From positions 1,240,001-1,304,000 of the forward strand of contig NZ_CP022297.1 in assembly GCF_017310015.1 (NCBI RefSeq): a stretch of 64,000 nt of DNA. Reading direction: 5' to 3'. The translations under genes and the position numbers were made by a program. The notes under the pieces are model-generated. The model saw only the letters and a program-made list of their open reading frames with translations, was not told the origin of the DNA and did no database searches. Positions 44,596-52,916 of the stretch are shown one piece after another (the first letter of the stretch is position 1; every line of letters starts with the position of its first letter). This stretch comes from Marinobacterium iners. Its GTDB lineage: Bacteria; Pseudomonadota; Gammaproteobacteria; Pseudomonadales; Balneatricaceae.

Positions 44596-45210
44596 TCAGC
44601 GGGCCAGCATACGATGGCCATTGCCTTGCAAAATCAGTGCGCCGCTAGGGTCGATTGTAAGGCGCTCGGCAGCTTCCAGCGCATTCAGGAAGCGGCGCTC
44701 CTGCTGCATCAATGCTTCCGGGCAGGCCATCATGGTGGTGGCCGCCTGATTGATCTCAAGCCGATGGCCATTCAGGCTGTAACCGGCAAAGTAGCGGTTG
44801 CAGCTGGATGAACCACTGACCCGCCCATCAGCATCGAAATTGAGGCTGGCGCGTGAACTGTCGATGATGCCCTGGCCATCAATGTCCTCGACGATCCACT
44901 CTTTGCTGGTCAGCAATGGCTCGCACTGGGGTAGCTGGGCACCTTGATAGCTCACGCTGATAGCGCCGGCTTTTTCATGCACCCAGGTTGAGTCGTCAGC
45001 CTTGTAAAGCGCACCCGAACCGGACGGTGTCTGCTGAAGCTGAACGCTGCGCCCGGATTCGTCTTTCATGGCGGCGGCCGTTGTCGGGCCAAGGCTTACC
45101 TGCCAGGGACCACAGCTGTAGTGCTGGATCTGTTCGTTCGGCTCTTGCGGCTGTGTTGTACAGCCACCGACAAGAGCGGCCACAGCCAGAGCGGCAAGCG
45201 TCCTGTTCAT
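44596..45210 (-). CDS. MliC-META (HslJ-like) lipoprotein
   Basis: 204 residues. MNRTLAALAVAALVGGC is a lipoprotein signal with cysteine C17. Residues about 28-95 look like an MliC domain (HYSCGPWQVSL, ALYKADDSTWVHEKAG, final cysteine), the fold of the membrane-bound lysozyme inhibitor. Residues about 100-204 are a META/HslJ domain (SKEWIVEDIDGQG, SSSCNRYFAGY, TTMMACPEALMQQER). The pairing suggests envelope protection. Upstream of it now lies an IS element, which may influence its expression. Confidence 0.82.
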   Translation of the reverse strand: MNRTLAALAVAALVGGCTTQPQEPNEQIQHYSCGPWQVSLGPTTAAAMKDESGRSVQLQQTPSGSGALYKADDSTWVHEKAGAISVSYQGAQLPQCEPLLTSKEWIVEDIDGQGIIDSSRASLNFDADGRVSGSSSCNRYFAGYSLNGHRLEINQAATTMMACPEALMQQERRFLNALEAAERLTIDPSGALILQGNGHRMLAR

Positions 45211-45263
45211 GATGTTGTCCTTTATTGATATGGGGATTGTTTCAATGTAGCAGACAATGACCG

Positions 45264-45284
45264 CTGAACCCTGGAAGGGTTCAG
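45264..45284 (-). terminator. Orphaned terminator-like hairpin of the HD-GYP gene
   Basis: CTGAACCCT, three-base loop, AGGGTTCAG. Before the IS insertion it lay right at the stop codon of the HD-GYP gene now 1.65 kb away; it overlaps that original stop (45281-45283). Confidence 0.5.
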
Positions 45285-45304
45285 GCAGAAGGCACGGGTG
45301 TCAT

Positions 45305-45309
45305 TGTAG
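45305..45309 (+). repeat. Target-site duplication, left copy
   Basis: TGTAG directly outside the left end of the insertion sequence; the identical five bases follow the right end. Confidence 0.8.
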
Positions 45310-45325
45310 CCTGAATCAGTGAATT
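45310..45325 (+). repeat. IS left terminal inverted repeat
   Basis: Outer 16 bases CCTGAATCAGTGAATT; 13 match the reverse complement of the right end. Confidence 0.75.
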
Positions 45326-45544
45326 CATCTGCTATTGCCGTGCCACCGCATTGAATATAACCACATTCTTTAACACCGCTCGATCTTATCCGGATTCTGC
45401 CGCCGCATCTGCGCTACTGCAGCATCATTCACCGTCTTCTCCGACGTTTTTTTGCTCTGAATGCTATCGGGAACCACAAAACATCCTGCCATGCATGGCG
45501 CTTTGTGGCTTGGCGGTTGAACGAGGTGAGTTAAGCCGAGTGGA

Positions 45545-46849
45545 TCAGACCGACTCGTAGATGCAACCGAACGCCCTGAACCCGGGGCAATGTTGGCCAA
45601 AACGCAGGTAAAGACGGCGGCCGCTGCTGACCAGGCGGCAGGCCATATACATCAGCTCCTGCATGACGGTTTTTAGCCGCCGACGTTTGGCCGGATGACG
45701 CACCGGCGCATCCGGTCCCAGCAGTGCGTGCTGTCCCATCCAGCGCAATATGTTGTAGCCCAGTACGGCAAACGCCATGACCAGGTCGTTGGTATCGAAC
45801 TTCCCTGACGGCAAACGTTCGAGATCCAGATCAGTCTTGAACTCACTGTGGAACTGTTCGCTGGTGGCGTGATCCTGGTAGAGCGCAATCACCTTGGCAT
45901 GATCCGCCGCGTCCGGCTTGAGCGAAGTCATCCAGCCTTCCAGGCTCACCTCGGGCTCCAGGAACAGCTGCCCTGTACTGTCACTGTGGCGCACCGTCAC
46001 CTTGACGATCAGGCGGTCGTCAGTGCCATCCAGCGATTCGCTCACCAGCGTTTCCATTTTGCCCGGCCGGGTATGGCACCAGAGTGCGCCGGCAGCATGA
46101 GCCTTGTCCACCCAGGCCAAACCGTCTTGTGAGCGAGGGTTCCACTTGATCAGATAGTCCACCCCGTGCGTACGGAAGTACGCGCGGTTCTCGGCGGCAT
46201 CATGGGCACTGTCAAGCCGTACCAGTAGCGGTGCATCGGTCAGCTGACGGACCCGAGGCAGCACCCGGTCGAGGGTGTGGATAAACTCCTTGTTGGCGTG
46301 TTGGTTACCCGGTCGCAGCTCACAGCCCAGACACCAGCCCTCCGTGCCCAGGTAGGCCGCGATGGGGGCGTAGCCGTCATGCCCCTTGTAGGTGTAGGCC
46401 ACGCCCTCTTTTTTAGTGTTGCTGTTGTCCATGGGGAATACGTCTATATCCAGCGGCGCGTGACCGGTGGCAAGCGTGCCGACAGGCACCGACGCATTAC
46501 ACAGAAACTCGACACTGGCTTCATCCAACAACGGGATCAGTGCGCAGGCATCTTCATCAAAACGCTGACGCAGCCGAGCGGATGAAGGTGATTGCTTGAT
46601 GCCCATGGCCGCTTTAAAGAAGGGGTCATGGCGTGCGTGCTCGACCGCTTCGAAGTCGCTCTTGCCAAGGCAAATCAACCCCAGGTAGGTGCGAATAAGA
46701 TCGATGTTAGCGATGCCATGGCGCTTGACGATGGCGCGCGAGGTTTTGGCCAGGGAGGTCATTCTGTTGACACTGTGGCCAACCAGCGCCAGACCGCCGT
46801 GGGGTGTGATAATCTCGGTTTTGGACTGTTCCAGCTTGAAGGTACGCAT
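45545..46849 (-). CDS. IS1380 family transposase
   Basis: 434 residues. FPMDNSNTKKEGVAYTYKG and HDGYAPIAAYLG are the N-terminal signatures of the DDE transposase of IS1380, with the first catalytic Asp in IDVFPMD; LLVRLDSAHDAAENRAYF contains the second Asp, and SEQFHSEFKTDLDLERLPSG the catalytic Glu region. It lies within a complete element and has no frameshift, so it may be active. Transcription runs toward the MliC/META gene. Confidence 0.93.
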   Translation of the reverse strand: MRTFKLEQSKTEIITPHGGLALVGHSVNRMTSLAKTSRAIVKRHGIANIDLIRTYLGLICLGKSDFEAVEHARHDPFFKAAMGIKQSPSSARLRQRFDEDACALIPLLDEASVEFLCNASVPVGTLATGHAPLDIDVFPMDNSNTKKEGVAYTYKGHDGYAPIAAYLGTEGWCLGCELRPGNQHANKEFIHTLDRVLPRVRQLTDAPLLVRLDSAHDAAENRAYFRTHGVDYLIKWNPRSQDGLAWVDKAHAAGALWCHTRPGKMETLVSESLDGTDDRLIVKVTVRHSDSTGQLFLEPEVSLEGWMTSLKPDAADHAKVIALYQDHATSEQFHSEFKTDLDLERLPSGKFDTNDLVMAFAVLGYNILRWMGQHALLGPDAPVRHPAKRRRLKTVMQELMYMACRLVSSGRRLYLRFGQHCPGFRAFGCIYESV

Positions 46850-46944
46850 AGTCAGATATCACTGTCTGGGTGAATCGAGAATGGCGTCCATATTACCGCC
46901 GCAGGCCGCGTGGTTACAGGTGTGTGGAGATGCGAAGCTGAGTT

Positions 46945-48111
46945 TTAAGTCACGGAATCAGGTGTAGGCCAAAGCCGGCCAAGCCCCGCGATCAGGTGAG
47001 CATGATCCTGAATGCGTTCAATAGAGGTGATTTCTTTGCTGTCCTGCAGTGTTACGGTCTGAGGGTGATCCAGGGGTGCCTGCTGTGAGTTGGTGATGAC
47101 TGCCAACATTGGCTGGTTCAGACCTCGGCCCCGGCCGGTTACCAGTGCAATTTCGCCACTTTTCAACTGTACCAGTGTGCCGGGGGCAAACAGTCCCATG
47201 ACTTCAATGAACAGACGTGCCAGCGGCTCATCTATGGTTTTGCCGCGCTGTTGAAAAATCTCACGCAGGGCATCGCGTGGCAGTACCTGTTCGCGATAGG
47301 CACGGGGCTGAATCATGGCCGAGTAGCAGTCAGTAATGGCCAGCAGTCGAGCATCATTGTTGATCTGGTCAGCCTTCAGCCCATTGGGGTAATCACTGCC
47401 ATCCAGTCGCTCGTGGTGTTGCAGTACCGGTAGCAGCCAGCGTGTTTCAGTCACACCACGCTCCTGCAGCAGGTCATATGATCGCTGCGGATGCTGATCA
47501 ATGATCAGGCGTTGCTGTTCGGTCAAAGGTGTATTCTGCTCGAACAGCTGCTGCTGTACTTCGTACATGCCAAGGTCATGGGTCAGCGCGGCAGCGACCA
47601 GCGGAAAGTGCTCCAGTGGTCCCTTGCCCATGCGGCAGCTGGCGACCTCACACATCAGTGCCATATGCAGTGGATGCACAAGCCCGTGTGGTGCGTCCAC
47701 GATCAGCTGAACGGTGCCCAGCATGGCGTCAGCGGCTTCTTCGCAGGTACCCTGAATATCGAAAACCAGCTGCATGATCTTGCGAATGAACGCACTGCCG
47801 GTGTCCTGTTCACGGCGTAGATCGAATGCTGCCTCCAGTCGTTCAAGTAAAGTGTGAATAATGACAAAGCTGCTGACCCTGTCCTGGCTGGCAGGCTTTT
47901 GCTTAACCGAAGTGGCATAGATAGCGGGGTTGGGTGAAACAAAGTAGTGTGCATTGATGCCGAGCAGCCTTTCAATCTGCTTTTCACTGCGGATCAGAGA
48001 GCCTTCGGTCAGCAGCAGGGTGCCCTGCGGACTGTATACAGACCAGGGCAGGCGTGTGCCAACTCGCAATTCAAGGCCGGTCAATGTACGTTTGAGCTTC
48101 TCGCGTTCCAT
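46945..48111 (-). CDS. HD-GYP-like domain protein with IS-derived C-terminus
   Basis: 388 residues. N-terminal about 130 residues resemble the DUF3391-like lead of HD-GYP proteins (RVGTRLPWSVYSPQGTLLL). The HD domain has LTHDLGMYEV and HHERLDGSDYPNGL: the metal pair HD is kept, but the usual HDIGK lysine is Met and the GYP triplet is DYP, so c-di-GMP phosphodiesterase activity is uncertain. The IS inserted at the 3' end: after LWPT the native tail MTPVPSA, still readable at 45281-45301, is replaced by PDSVT and a stop from the IS. Function is probably kept. The native terminator hairpin was separated. Confidence 0.85.
   Translation of the reverse strand: MEREKLKRTLTGLELRVGTRLPWSVYSPQGTLLLTEGSLIRSEKQIERLLGINAHYFVSPNPAIYATSVKQKPASQDRVSSFVIIHTLLERLEAAFDLRREQDTGSAFIRKIMQLVFDIQGTCEEAADAMLGTVQLIVDAPHGLVHPLHMALMCEVASCRMGKGPLEHFPLVAAALTHDLGMYEVQQQLFEQNTPLTEQQRLIIDQHPQRSYDLLQERGVTETRWLLPVLQHHERLDGSDYPNGLKADQINNDARLLAITDCYSAMIQPRAYREQVLPRDALREIFQQRGKTIDEPLARLFIEVMGLFAPGTLVQLKSGEIALVTGRGRGLNQPMLAVITNSQQAPLDHPQTVTLQDSKEITSIERIQDHAHLIAGLGRLWPTPDSVT
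46947..46962 (-). repeat. IS right terminal inverted repeat
   Basis: Read on the minus strand, CCTGATTCCGTGACTT. The first codons of this end also supply the new C-terminus of the interrupted HD-GYP gene. Confidence 0.75.
46963..46967 (+). repeat. Target-site duplication, right copy
   Basis: TGTAG immediately outside the right end, matching 45305-45309. Confidence 0.8.
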
Positions 48112-48246
48112 GCTTGTGCCAAGTGGTTTCGTTATAGTGTATTTAATTAGTGACGATTTTATCCATGGACTTGATCAAGTGTCCACCGATCCAGCGCTAA
48201 AGGGTATGATACAGCTTAATGCAAACAGTCTCTTGCAAGTAATCTA

Positions 48247-49062
48247 ATGGCAGCACCTCGTGATTCCCGTCGCACTTTCTTTCGTCGTGGCCCCGAGCAC
48301 CGCTTCGGCGAAATCATCAGTTTTGCCGAAGTGCGCAAACGTTATGATTTTCGCTCCATCGAGATCGGTCGCTGGGTAACGCGAGCTGAAAACGAGCAAG
48401 CTGCAGCACATTTTTATGATGCCCTTGGTGATCTGATGGCGATCCTGAACGGGCCGGAAAAGCTGATCTCTCTGCGTGGTACGCTGGCGTTTCAATACGG
48501 TATTGGTGGCCGGCCTGGCGTGGTGGCACATTACACACCGGCCACACGCTGTTTCTCTCTGGCCAAGAATGCGGGCCCCGGCAGTATTGCTCATGAGTGG
48601 TTTCACGCGTTGGACCACTATCTGGCCGACAAGTGTTTCAGCGATGCACCAAAGGGTGTGTTTGCCTCCAAGGCCTGGCTGCATGACGCGACCCCGGTGC
48701 CTCATCTGCTGAATGACCGTCTGTTTGCCTGCTTCAAGGCGATCATGCTGGATCCCTCCGGCGACGGGCCTAGCGAGCTGTGCCGTGCCTCCATGGCGAT
48801 GGACAAGCAGTTGAACAGTCTTTACTACAGCCTGCCGGAAGAGATGTGTGCCCGCGCCTTCGAAGCATTTGTGCAGGACCAGCCGATCTGCAACCACTTT
48901 CTGGTCAAGGGCACTCGTTCTTCAAAAGAGGCAAAACTTGGGCTGTTTCCTCAAGGTGAACAGCGGCAAAGCGTTCACCAGGCCTTTCGAGACTATTTCG
49001 ATCTGCTGGGTGTGGCGCTCAGGCGTGTTGCTGACAACGGACCAGCGACAGCCAGCACTTGA
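48247..49062 (+). CDS. CLCA_X family putative metallopeptidase
   Basis: 271 residues. I recognise the family as the CLCA_X/LPD1-type proteins from the core AHEWFHALDHYLADK, which contains HEWFH, an HExxH zinc-peptidase motif (about residues 117-121). The N-terminal FFRRGPEHRFGEIISFAEVRKRYDF block is also typical. No membrane segment or signal is seen. The function of the family is not established. The gene stands alone, and its stop overlaps the converging MFS gene by 44 bases. Confidence 0.78.
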   Translation: MAAPRDSRRTFFRRGPEHRFGEIISFAEVRKRYDFRSIEIGRWVTRAENEQAAAHFYDALGDLMAILNGPEKLISLRGTLAFQYGIGGRPGVVAHYTPATRCFSLAKNAGPGSIAHEWFHALDHYLADKCFSDAPKGVFASKAWLHDATPVPHLLNDRLFACFKAIMLDPSGDGPSELCRASMAMDKQLNSLYYSLPEEMCARAFEAFVQDQPICNHFLVKGTRSSKEAKLGLFPQGEQRQSVHQAFRDYFDLLGVALRRVADNGPATAST

Positions 49063-50251
49063 GTCCCAGCAGCGCGCTGACCAGCACCAACAGGGCGGTG
49101 GCGGTTACGCTGCCGATCATCCCGATCAGGAGTGTATACAGTGCCGAAATCAGTGCAGCTGAGCTCATCTGGAACAACCGCATTACGCCGGATGCCTTGC
49201 CCTTGCCCTGATCGATCACCTCCATCGCCACATGGTTGGCAGCCGGTGACAACAGGCCGAAACCGAGCAGAATGAACGCCATCAAGCTGCCCAGCACCAG
49301 TGCCTGCACATCTGGCATGAACAACAGGATGAAAGAGGGTACCAGCATGCACAGCAAGCCGATCAGGATCACCCGGCTGGTGGTAACACCTCTCTTGGCC
49401 AGTTGTGCGTTAAGCCAGGAGCCGACTCCGGCAAGTCCCGATGTAAAGGCCATGATCAGCGCCAGTTGGTCGATGGAGAAACCATAGCGGTCTACAAACA
49501 GGCTGGACGAGGCCGAGACATAGGTAAACAGCGTACAGAAGCCCAGCGTGTAGATCAGGGTTGCAAGCAGAAACACACGTTGAGTCATAATGCTGCGCAA
49601 CTCGGTCACAATATCGCTGACCTTGAGGGTCTGTCGCTTCTCGGTAGGCAAGGTCTCGGTGAAGGTGAGTGCAATAATCAACAGTGAAACTGCACCCATT
49701 ACCGCCTGAAAGTCGTGAATGCGCTGCCAGGGGCCAAACTGCATCACCAGGCTGCCCAGCAGTGGTGCCACCAAGGGTGCAATCCCGACCAGCATGATCA
49801 TGTAGGAGATCCGCAGCCGCGCGGCTTCGCCCTCCAGTGTGTCGCGGATGATCGCGATCGGAATGGCAATGCACAGCCCGGCGGCCAGCCCCTGCAGCAG
49901 CCTTGCGCCCAGCAGCAGATCAAAGCTGGGCGCCATACTGCACAACAGGGCTGCAGCCACATACAGGAGCAGGGAAAACAGAATCACCGGCTTGCGCCCA
50001 AACCGGTCTGACACTATACCGCCCAGCAGCGGCGAAACGGCCAGGCCCGCCACGAAGAAGCTGAAAGTAAGTGCACCCTTGCCACTTGCGAGCCGGTAAT
50101 ACGCCTCAATCCCCGAGAGCCCCGGCAATCCCATGTCAATTGAAAGCGGACCCAATGAAGCAATAAAGCCCAGAAACAGCGTGAACAGGGCGGGGCGGTG
50201 ATTGATGCTTTTCATACTGGAGGCAGATCCATGCGGCTGTTTGGGGGGCAT
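49019..50251 (-). CDS. Bcr/CflA family MFS drug efflux transporter
   Basis: 410 residues with twelve membrane segments. GFIASLGPLSIDMGLPGL, then the motif A loop GIVSDRFGRKPVI, match the Bcr/CflA multidrug exporters. The start is uncertain: the Met at 50215 (MKSINHRPALFTLFLG) is nearer to usual family starts, and neither has a strong ribosome site. The neighbouring genes do not indicate a substrate. Confidence 0.88.
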   Translation of the reverse strand: MPPKQPHGSASSMKSINHRPALFTLFLGFIASLGPLSIDMGLPGLSGIEAYYRLASGKGALTFSFFVAGLAVSPLLGGIVSDRFGRKPVILFSLLLYVAAALLCSMAPSFDLLLGARLLQGLAAGLCIAIPIAIIRDTLEGEAARLRISYMIMLVGIAPLVAPLLGSLVMQFGPWQRIHDFQAVMGAVSLLIIALTFTETLPTEKRQTLKVSDIVTELRSIMTQRVFLLATLIYTLGFCTLFTYVSASSSLFVDRYGFSIDQLALIMAFTSGLAGVGSWLNAQLAKRGVTTSRVILIGLLCMLVPSFILLFMPDVQALVLGSLMAFILLGFGLLSPAANHVAMEVIDQGKGKASGVMRLFQMSSAALISALYTLLIGMIGSVTATALLVLVSALLGLKCWLSLVRCQQHA

Positions 50252-50341
50252 TCAGATGCACAACGAAACCGGCGCTGCGTCCGGTAGATGGATACCGGGT
50301 GCAGCGCCAAAGGGCGTTACTTTACCTGAATAGCGGGCTGT

Positions 50342-52084
50342 TTATTGCAGCAGGATTGAATCCAGCGCCTGCTCAAGGCGTTGTGTTGCCTCCGTTGCAT
50401 CCTGCACGGCCTCCATGCAACGCCAGGCGACATAGCCGTCCGGCCTTACCAGCAGGGCACCGGACTCGGGTATTTCGCGTCTGCGCTGCCATTCACAATA
50501 GGGATCTTTTATGACATCGCCTACCTGAAGTAACCTCAGGCACGGCTTGTCGATCGACTTCAGTGCCGTGTCCCAGGCATTTCCCGACAGGCCGGTCATC
50601 AGCGTGAAACCATAACCCTTGACCAGATCCAGGGTTGATACCTTCATGCCCTTGGCGTCTATCAACCAGGCGTGCGGCAGTTTTGCCCCCGGTCGCGTGG
50701 TGGCCTTCAGGTACAGCTGTCGGTCTTTGTCCCAGACTTCTTCGGCCTCTTCCGACTCATCGATTGCCAAGGAGTGATAGCGCTGGTTCATCTCGACACC
50801 CTGCGCGTTGAACTCGGTATTCTTCAGCTCGAGCGCTTGATTAAGGGCTTCTCGTGCGGCTTCACCTTCAGGGGTTGGCGACTTCAGGCGCTCAATGCCG
50901 GCGACAACCGGGTTTTCGGCCCCTTCGACGCGGAACGCCTTGTGCAGCGCACCGTAATCAATACGTGACTGGTTGGCACGCAGCACGATCTGTTTGCCGA
51001 CCGGTGCGCGTTCCTGAGTGTAGGTCTCGAGCAGATCAGCTTTGGCATCCCCCTTGATAACCGCGGCAATTTTCCAGGCCAGGTTAAAGGCATCCTGTAC
51101 GCAGGTGTTCAGTCCCAGCCCGCTTGAAGGCGGGTGACGGTGTACGGCATCACCGCCACAGAACACACGGCCTCGAGAGTATTCCGTTGCGTATGCCTGA
51201 TTTACATACCAGATGGACTTGGTGATGATCTCGATTTCAAGGTCAGGCACACCTGTCAGCAGGCGGACACGTTCGGTCAGCTCGGAGTCAATCAGTTCAG
51301 GATCGCCTTTCGAAATATCAAAGCCCCAACCTGCAATCCATTCGTTCCAGGGCTTGACCGCGCGCAGAAGTCCCATGCCGATTTCACCAAAGCTGGCATG
51401 AGGTGACACGATCCAGTGCAAAATGCTGGGACGATGCTCGACATATTCCGACAAGTCAGCCCTGAAATTCACATATACGGTACCGGCCCTGCCATGATGT
51501 CCTTCAATGGGCAGGTCGATATCCTGTGCGACCCGTGAGCGGGCTCCATCGGCACCGATAAGGTAGCGTGCACGCAGGACGTATTCTCTGTTCTGAATCA
51601 GATCTCGCAGTGTAACGGAAACTCCTTCGTCATCCTGTGTGTGGCTGACATATTCGATATTGAATGCTGCGCTTGCGCCGCGTTCAAGTGCGTTCTTGAA
51701 AATCACCGGCTCTACAACCGGCTGTGGGATATCGAGCAGTTCGCAGGGGCTGCCACTGAGGTAATCCCCCTTGCGCTCATCGCCGGTACCCCAGCAACGC
51801 AGGCGCGCCAACTCCTCTCCTGCAAGGCTGGTGGTGAACAGGCTGTCGCCCATCTGATCCCAGGGGGTCGCGTGGCGATACAGCTCTTCCTCAATATCCA
51901 GCGCGCGGAACACTTCCATGGTGCGCTGATTGGTAATGTGGGCACGGGGCGTATCGGCAAGCCAGTTGGTGCGAGACACCATGTGGGCATTGATGCCATA
52001 GGTGGCCAGTGCCAAGGCAGCGGTTGCCCCTGTTGGTCCGGTACCAATAATCAAGACATCGGTATCAAAGTGGTCAGTCTGCAT
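50342..52084 (-). CDS. TfdB-like FAD-dependent phenol/chlorophenol hydroxylase
   Basis: 580 residues from the ATG at 52084, with AAGAGG in front; the frame opens at 52120. The N-terminus DVLIIGTGPTGATAALALATYG binds FAD; TPRAHITNQRTMEVFRALDIE is a hallmark of 2,4-dichlorophenol 6-monooxygenase (TfdB) and related hydroxylases; GRVFCGGDAVHRHPPSSGLG closes the FAD site. A thioredoxin-like C-terminal domain follows. The reaction is probably NAD(P)H-dependent ortho-hydroxylation of a phenolic acid or phenol. A GntR regulator and an orphan TRAP binding protein lie upstream on the same strand, and a shared operator motif precedes this gene and the binding protein. Confidence 0.85.
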   Translation of the reverse strand: MQTDHFDTDVLIIGTGPTGATAALALATYGINAHMVSRTNWLADTPRAHITNQRTMEVFRALDIEEELYRHATPWDQMGDSLFTTSLAGEELARLRCWGTGDERKGDYLSGSPCELLDIPQPVVEPVIFKNALERGASAAFNIEYVSHTQDDEGVSVTLRDLIQNREYVLRARYLIGADGARSRVAQDIDLPIEGHHGRAGTVYVNFRADLSEYVEHRPSILHWIVSPHASFGEIGMGLLRAVKPWNEWIAGWGFDISKGDPELIDSELTERVRLLTGVPDLEIEIITKSIWYVNQAYATEYSRGRVFCGGDAVHRHPPSSGLGLNTCVQDAFNLAWKIAAVIKGDAKADLLETYTQERAPVGKQIVLRANQSRIDYGALHKAFRVEGAENPVVAGIERLKSPTPEGEAAREALNQALELKNTEFNAQGVEMNQRYHSLAIDESEEAEEVWDKDRQLYLKATTRPGAKLPHAWLIDAKGMKVSTLDLVKGYGFTLMTGLSGNAWDTALKSIDKPCLRLLQVGDVIKDPYCEWQRRREIPESGALLVRPDGYVAWRCMEAVQDATEATQRLEQALDSILLQ

Positions 52085-52109
52085 ATTCGGCCTCTTATGT
52101 TTATTCTTG

Positions 52110-52125
52110 CATACTAGCATGTTAG
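52110..52125. promoter_or_regulatory. GntR-type operator motif before the TfdB-like gene
   Basis: CATACTAGCATGTTAG, containing the near-palindrome CTAGCATGTTAG, 26-41 bases before the hydroxylase start. The identical 16 bases occur at 54005-54020 before the TRAP binding protein. Confidence 0.7.
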
Positions 52126-52166
52126 TTCTCTGGACAAAGTGCCGCTGAGTACGGCTCCGGTTTATC

Positions 52167-52826
52167 TCAGGACGAGTGCTGCATGAACGTCACTACGTCG
52201 CGGGATACGCTGGCAATGTGTTCTTCTGCAGCTTTATAGGCGGCCTGTATATCCCGATTCCGTATTGCTTCAATAATCATCGTGTGCTCATCAGTGGCGG
52301 CATCCAGATGGATGTGAAAGCCACAGGTTTGCACGATAAAAAAATCAGACAGCTCAAAGTTCGACATTTGGCGTGTGCTCAGAATTTCCGAGCGGGCCAT
52401 TCGCTGCAAATGCCGGTGAAAGTCGGCATTCAGTTGACGGTAACGCTCCGACAGTTGGGCCGAGTTGTGACCGAGTGCGATAATTTGCTCGTTAATTTCC
52501 TTCAGCCTGAGCAGTTCATCCGGTGTATGGCGCTCAGCGGCCAGGCTGGCAATCAGGCCTTCGGTAGCAGAAAACATCCGATAGAAATCTGCTACCTCGG
52601 ACACGGCCGGATCGACCACTTCGCAGCCCACCTGAGCGGTGATATGTACGAACCCCCGCTCCTGAAGGTTATTCAGTGCGGTCATGATAGGTTGACGACT
52701 GACGCCAGTTTCGTTGCTGATATCCTTGACCGAGACCTTCTCACCAAACTTGTACTGCCGACTTAACAGTCGCCCCAGTACATCCTGATATATAAGATCC
52801 TTCTTGTTGATAATTCGCATTGTCAA
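52167..52826 (-). CDS. GntR family (FCD-domain) regulator
   Basis: 219 residues. The winged helix is at about residues 10-70 (VKDISNETGVSRQPIMTALNNL), followed by a helical FCD effector domain as in FadR/VanR-like proteins. It sits between the orphan TRAP binding protein and the TfdB-like hydroxylase, all on the minus strand. A 16-base motif shared by the promoters of both neighbours is the likely binding site, so the three genes form a small regulon for one phenolic substrate. Confidence 0.9.
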   Translation of the reverse strand: MTMRIINKKDLIYQDVLGRLLSRQYKFGEKVSVKDISNETGVSRQPIMTALNNLQERGFVHITAQVGCEVVDPAVSEVADFYRMFSATEGLIASLAAERHTPDELLRLKEINEQIIALGHNSAQLSERYRQLNADFHRHLQRMARSEILSTRQMSNFELSDFFIVQTCGFHIHLDAATDEHTMIIEAIRNRDIQAAYKAAEEHIASVSRDVVTFMQHSS

Positions 52827-52916
52827 GAAACCCGCACCCGGTGTTTTTTAAGGAAACAGAGGATGATTATAGAGTGCATTCGGGTTAATCAGAACCTGAA
52901 AGCGCTCTGGCGTGTA

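Larger units (their letters stand above)
45310..46962 (-). mobile_element. IS1380-family insertion sequence, complete
   Basis: 1653 bp, bounded by imperfect terminal inverted repeats and a 5-bp duplication TGTAG on each side. The left end reads CCTGAATCAGTGAATT and the right end, on the other strand, CCTGATTCCGTGACTT (13 of 16 identical). It carries one intact transposase on the minus strand. Size and ends fit IS1380. The clean duplication and open reading frame point to a recent, possibly active insertion. Confidence 0.9.
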
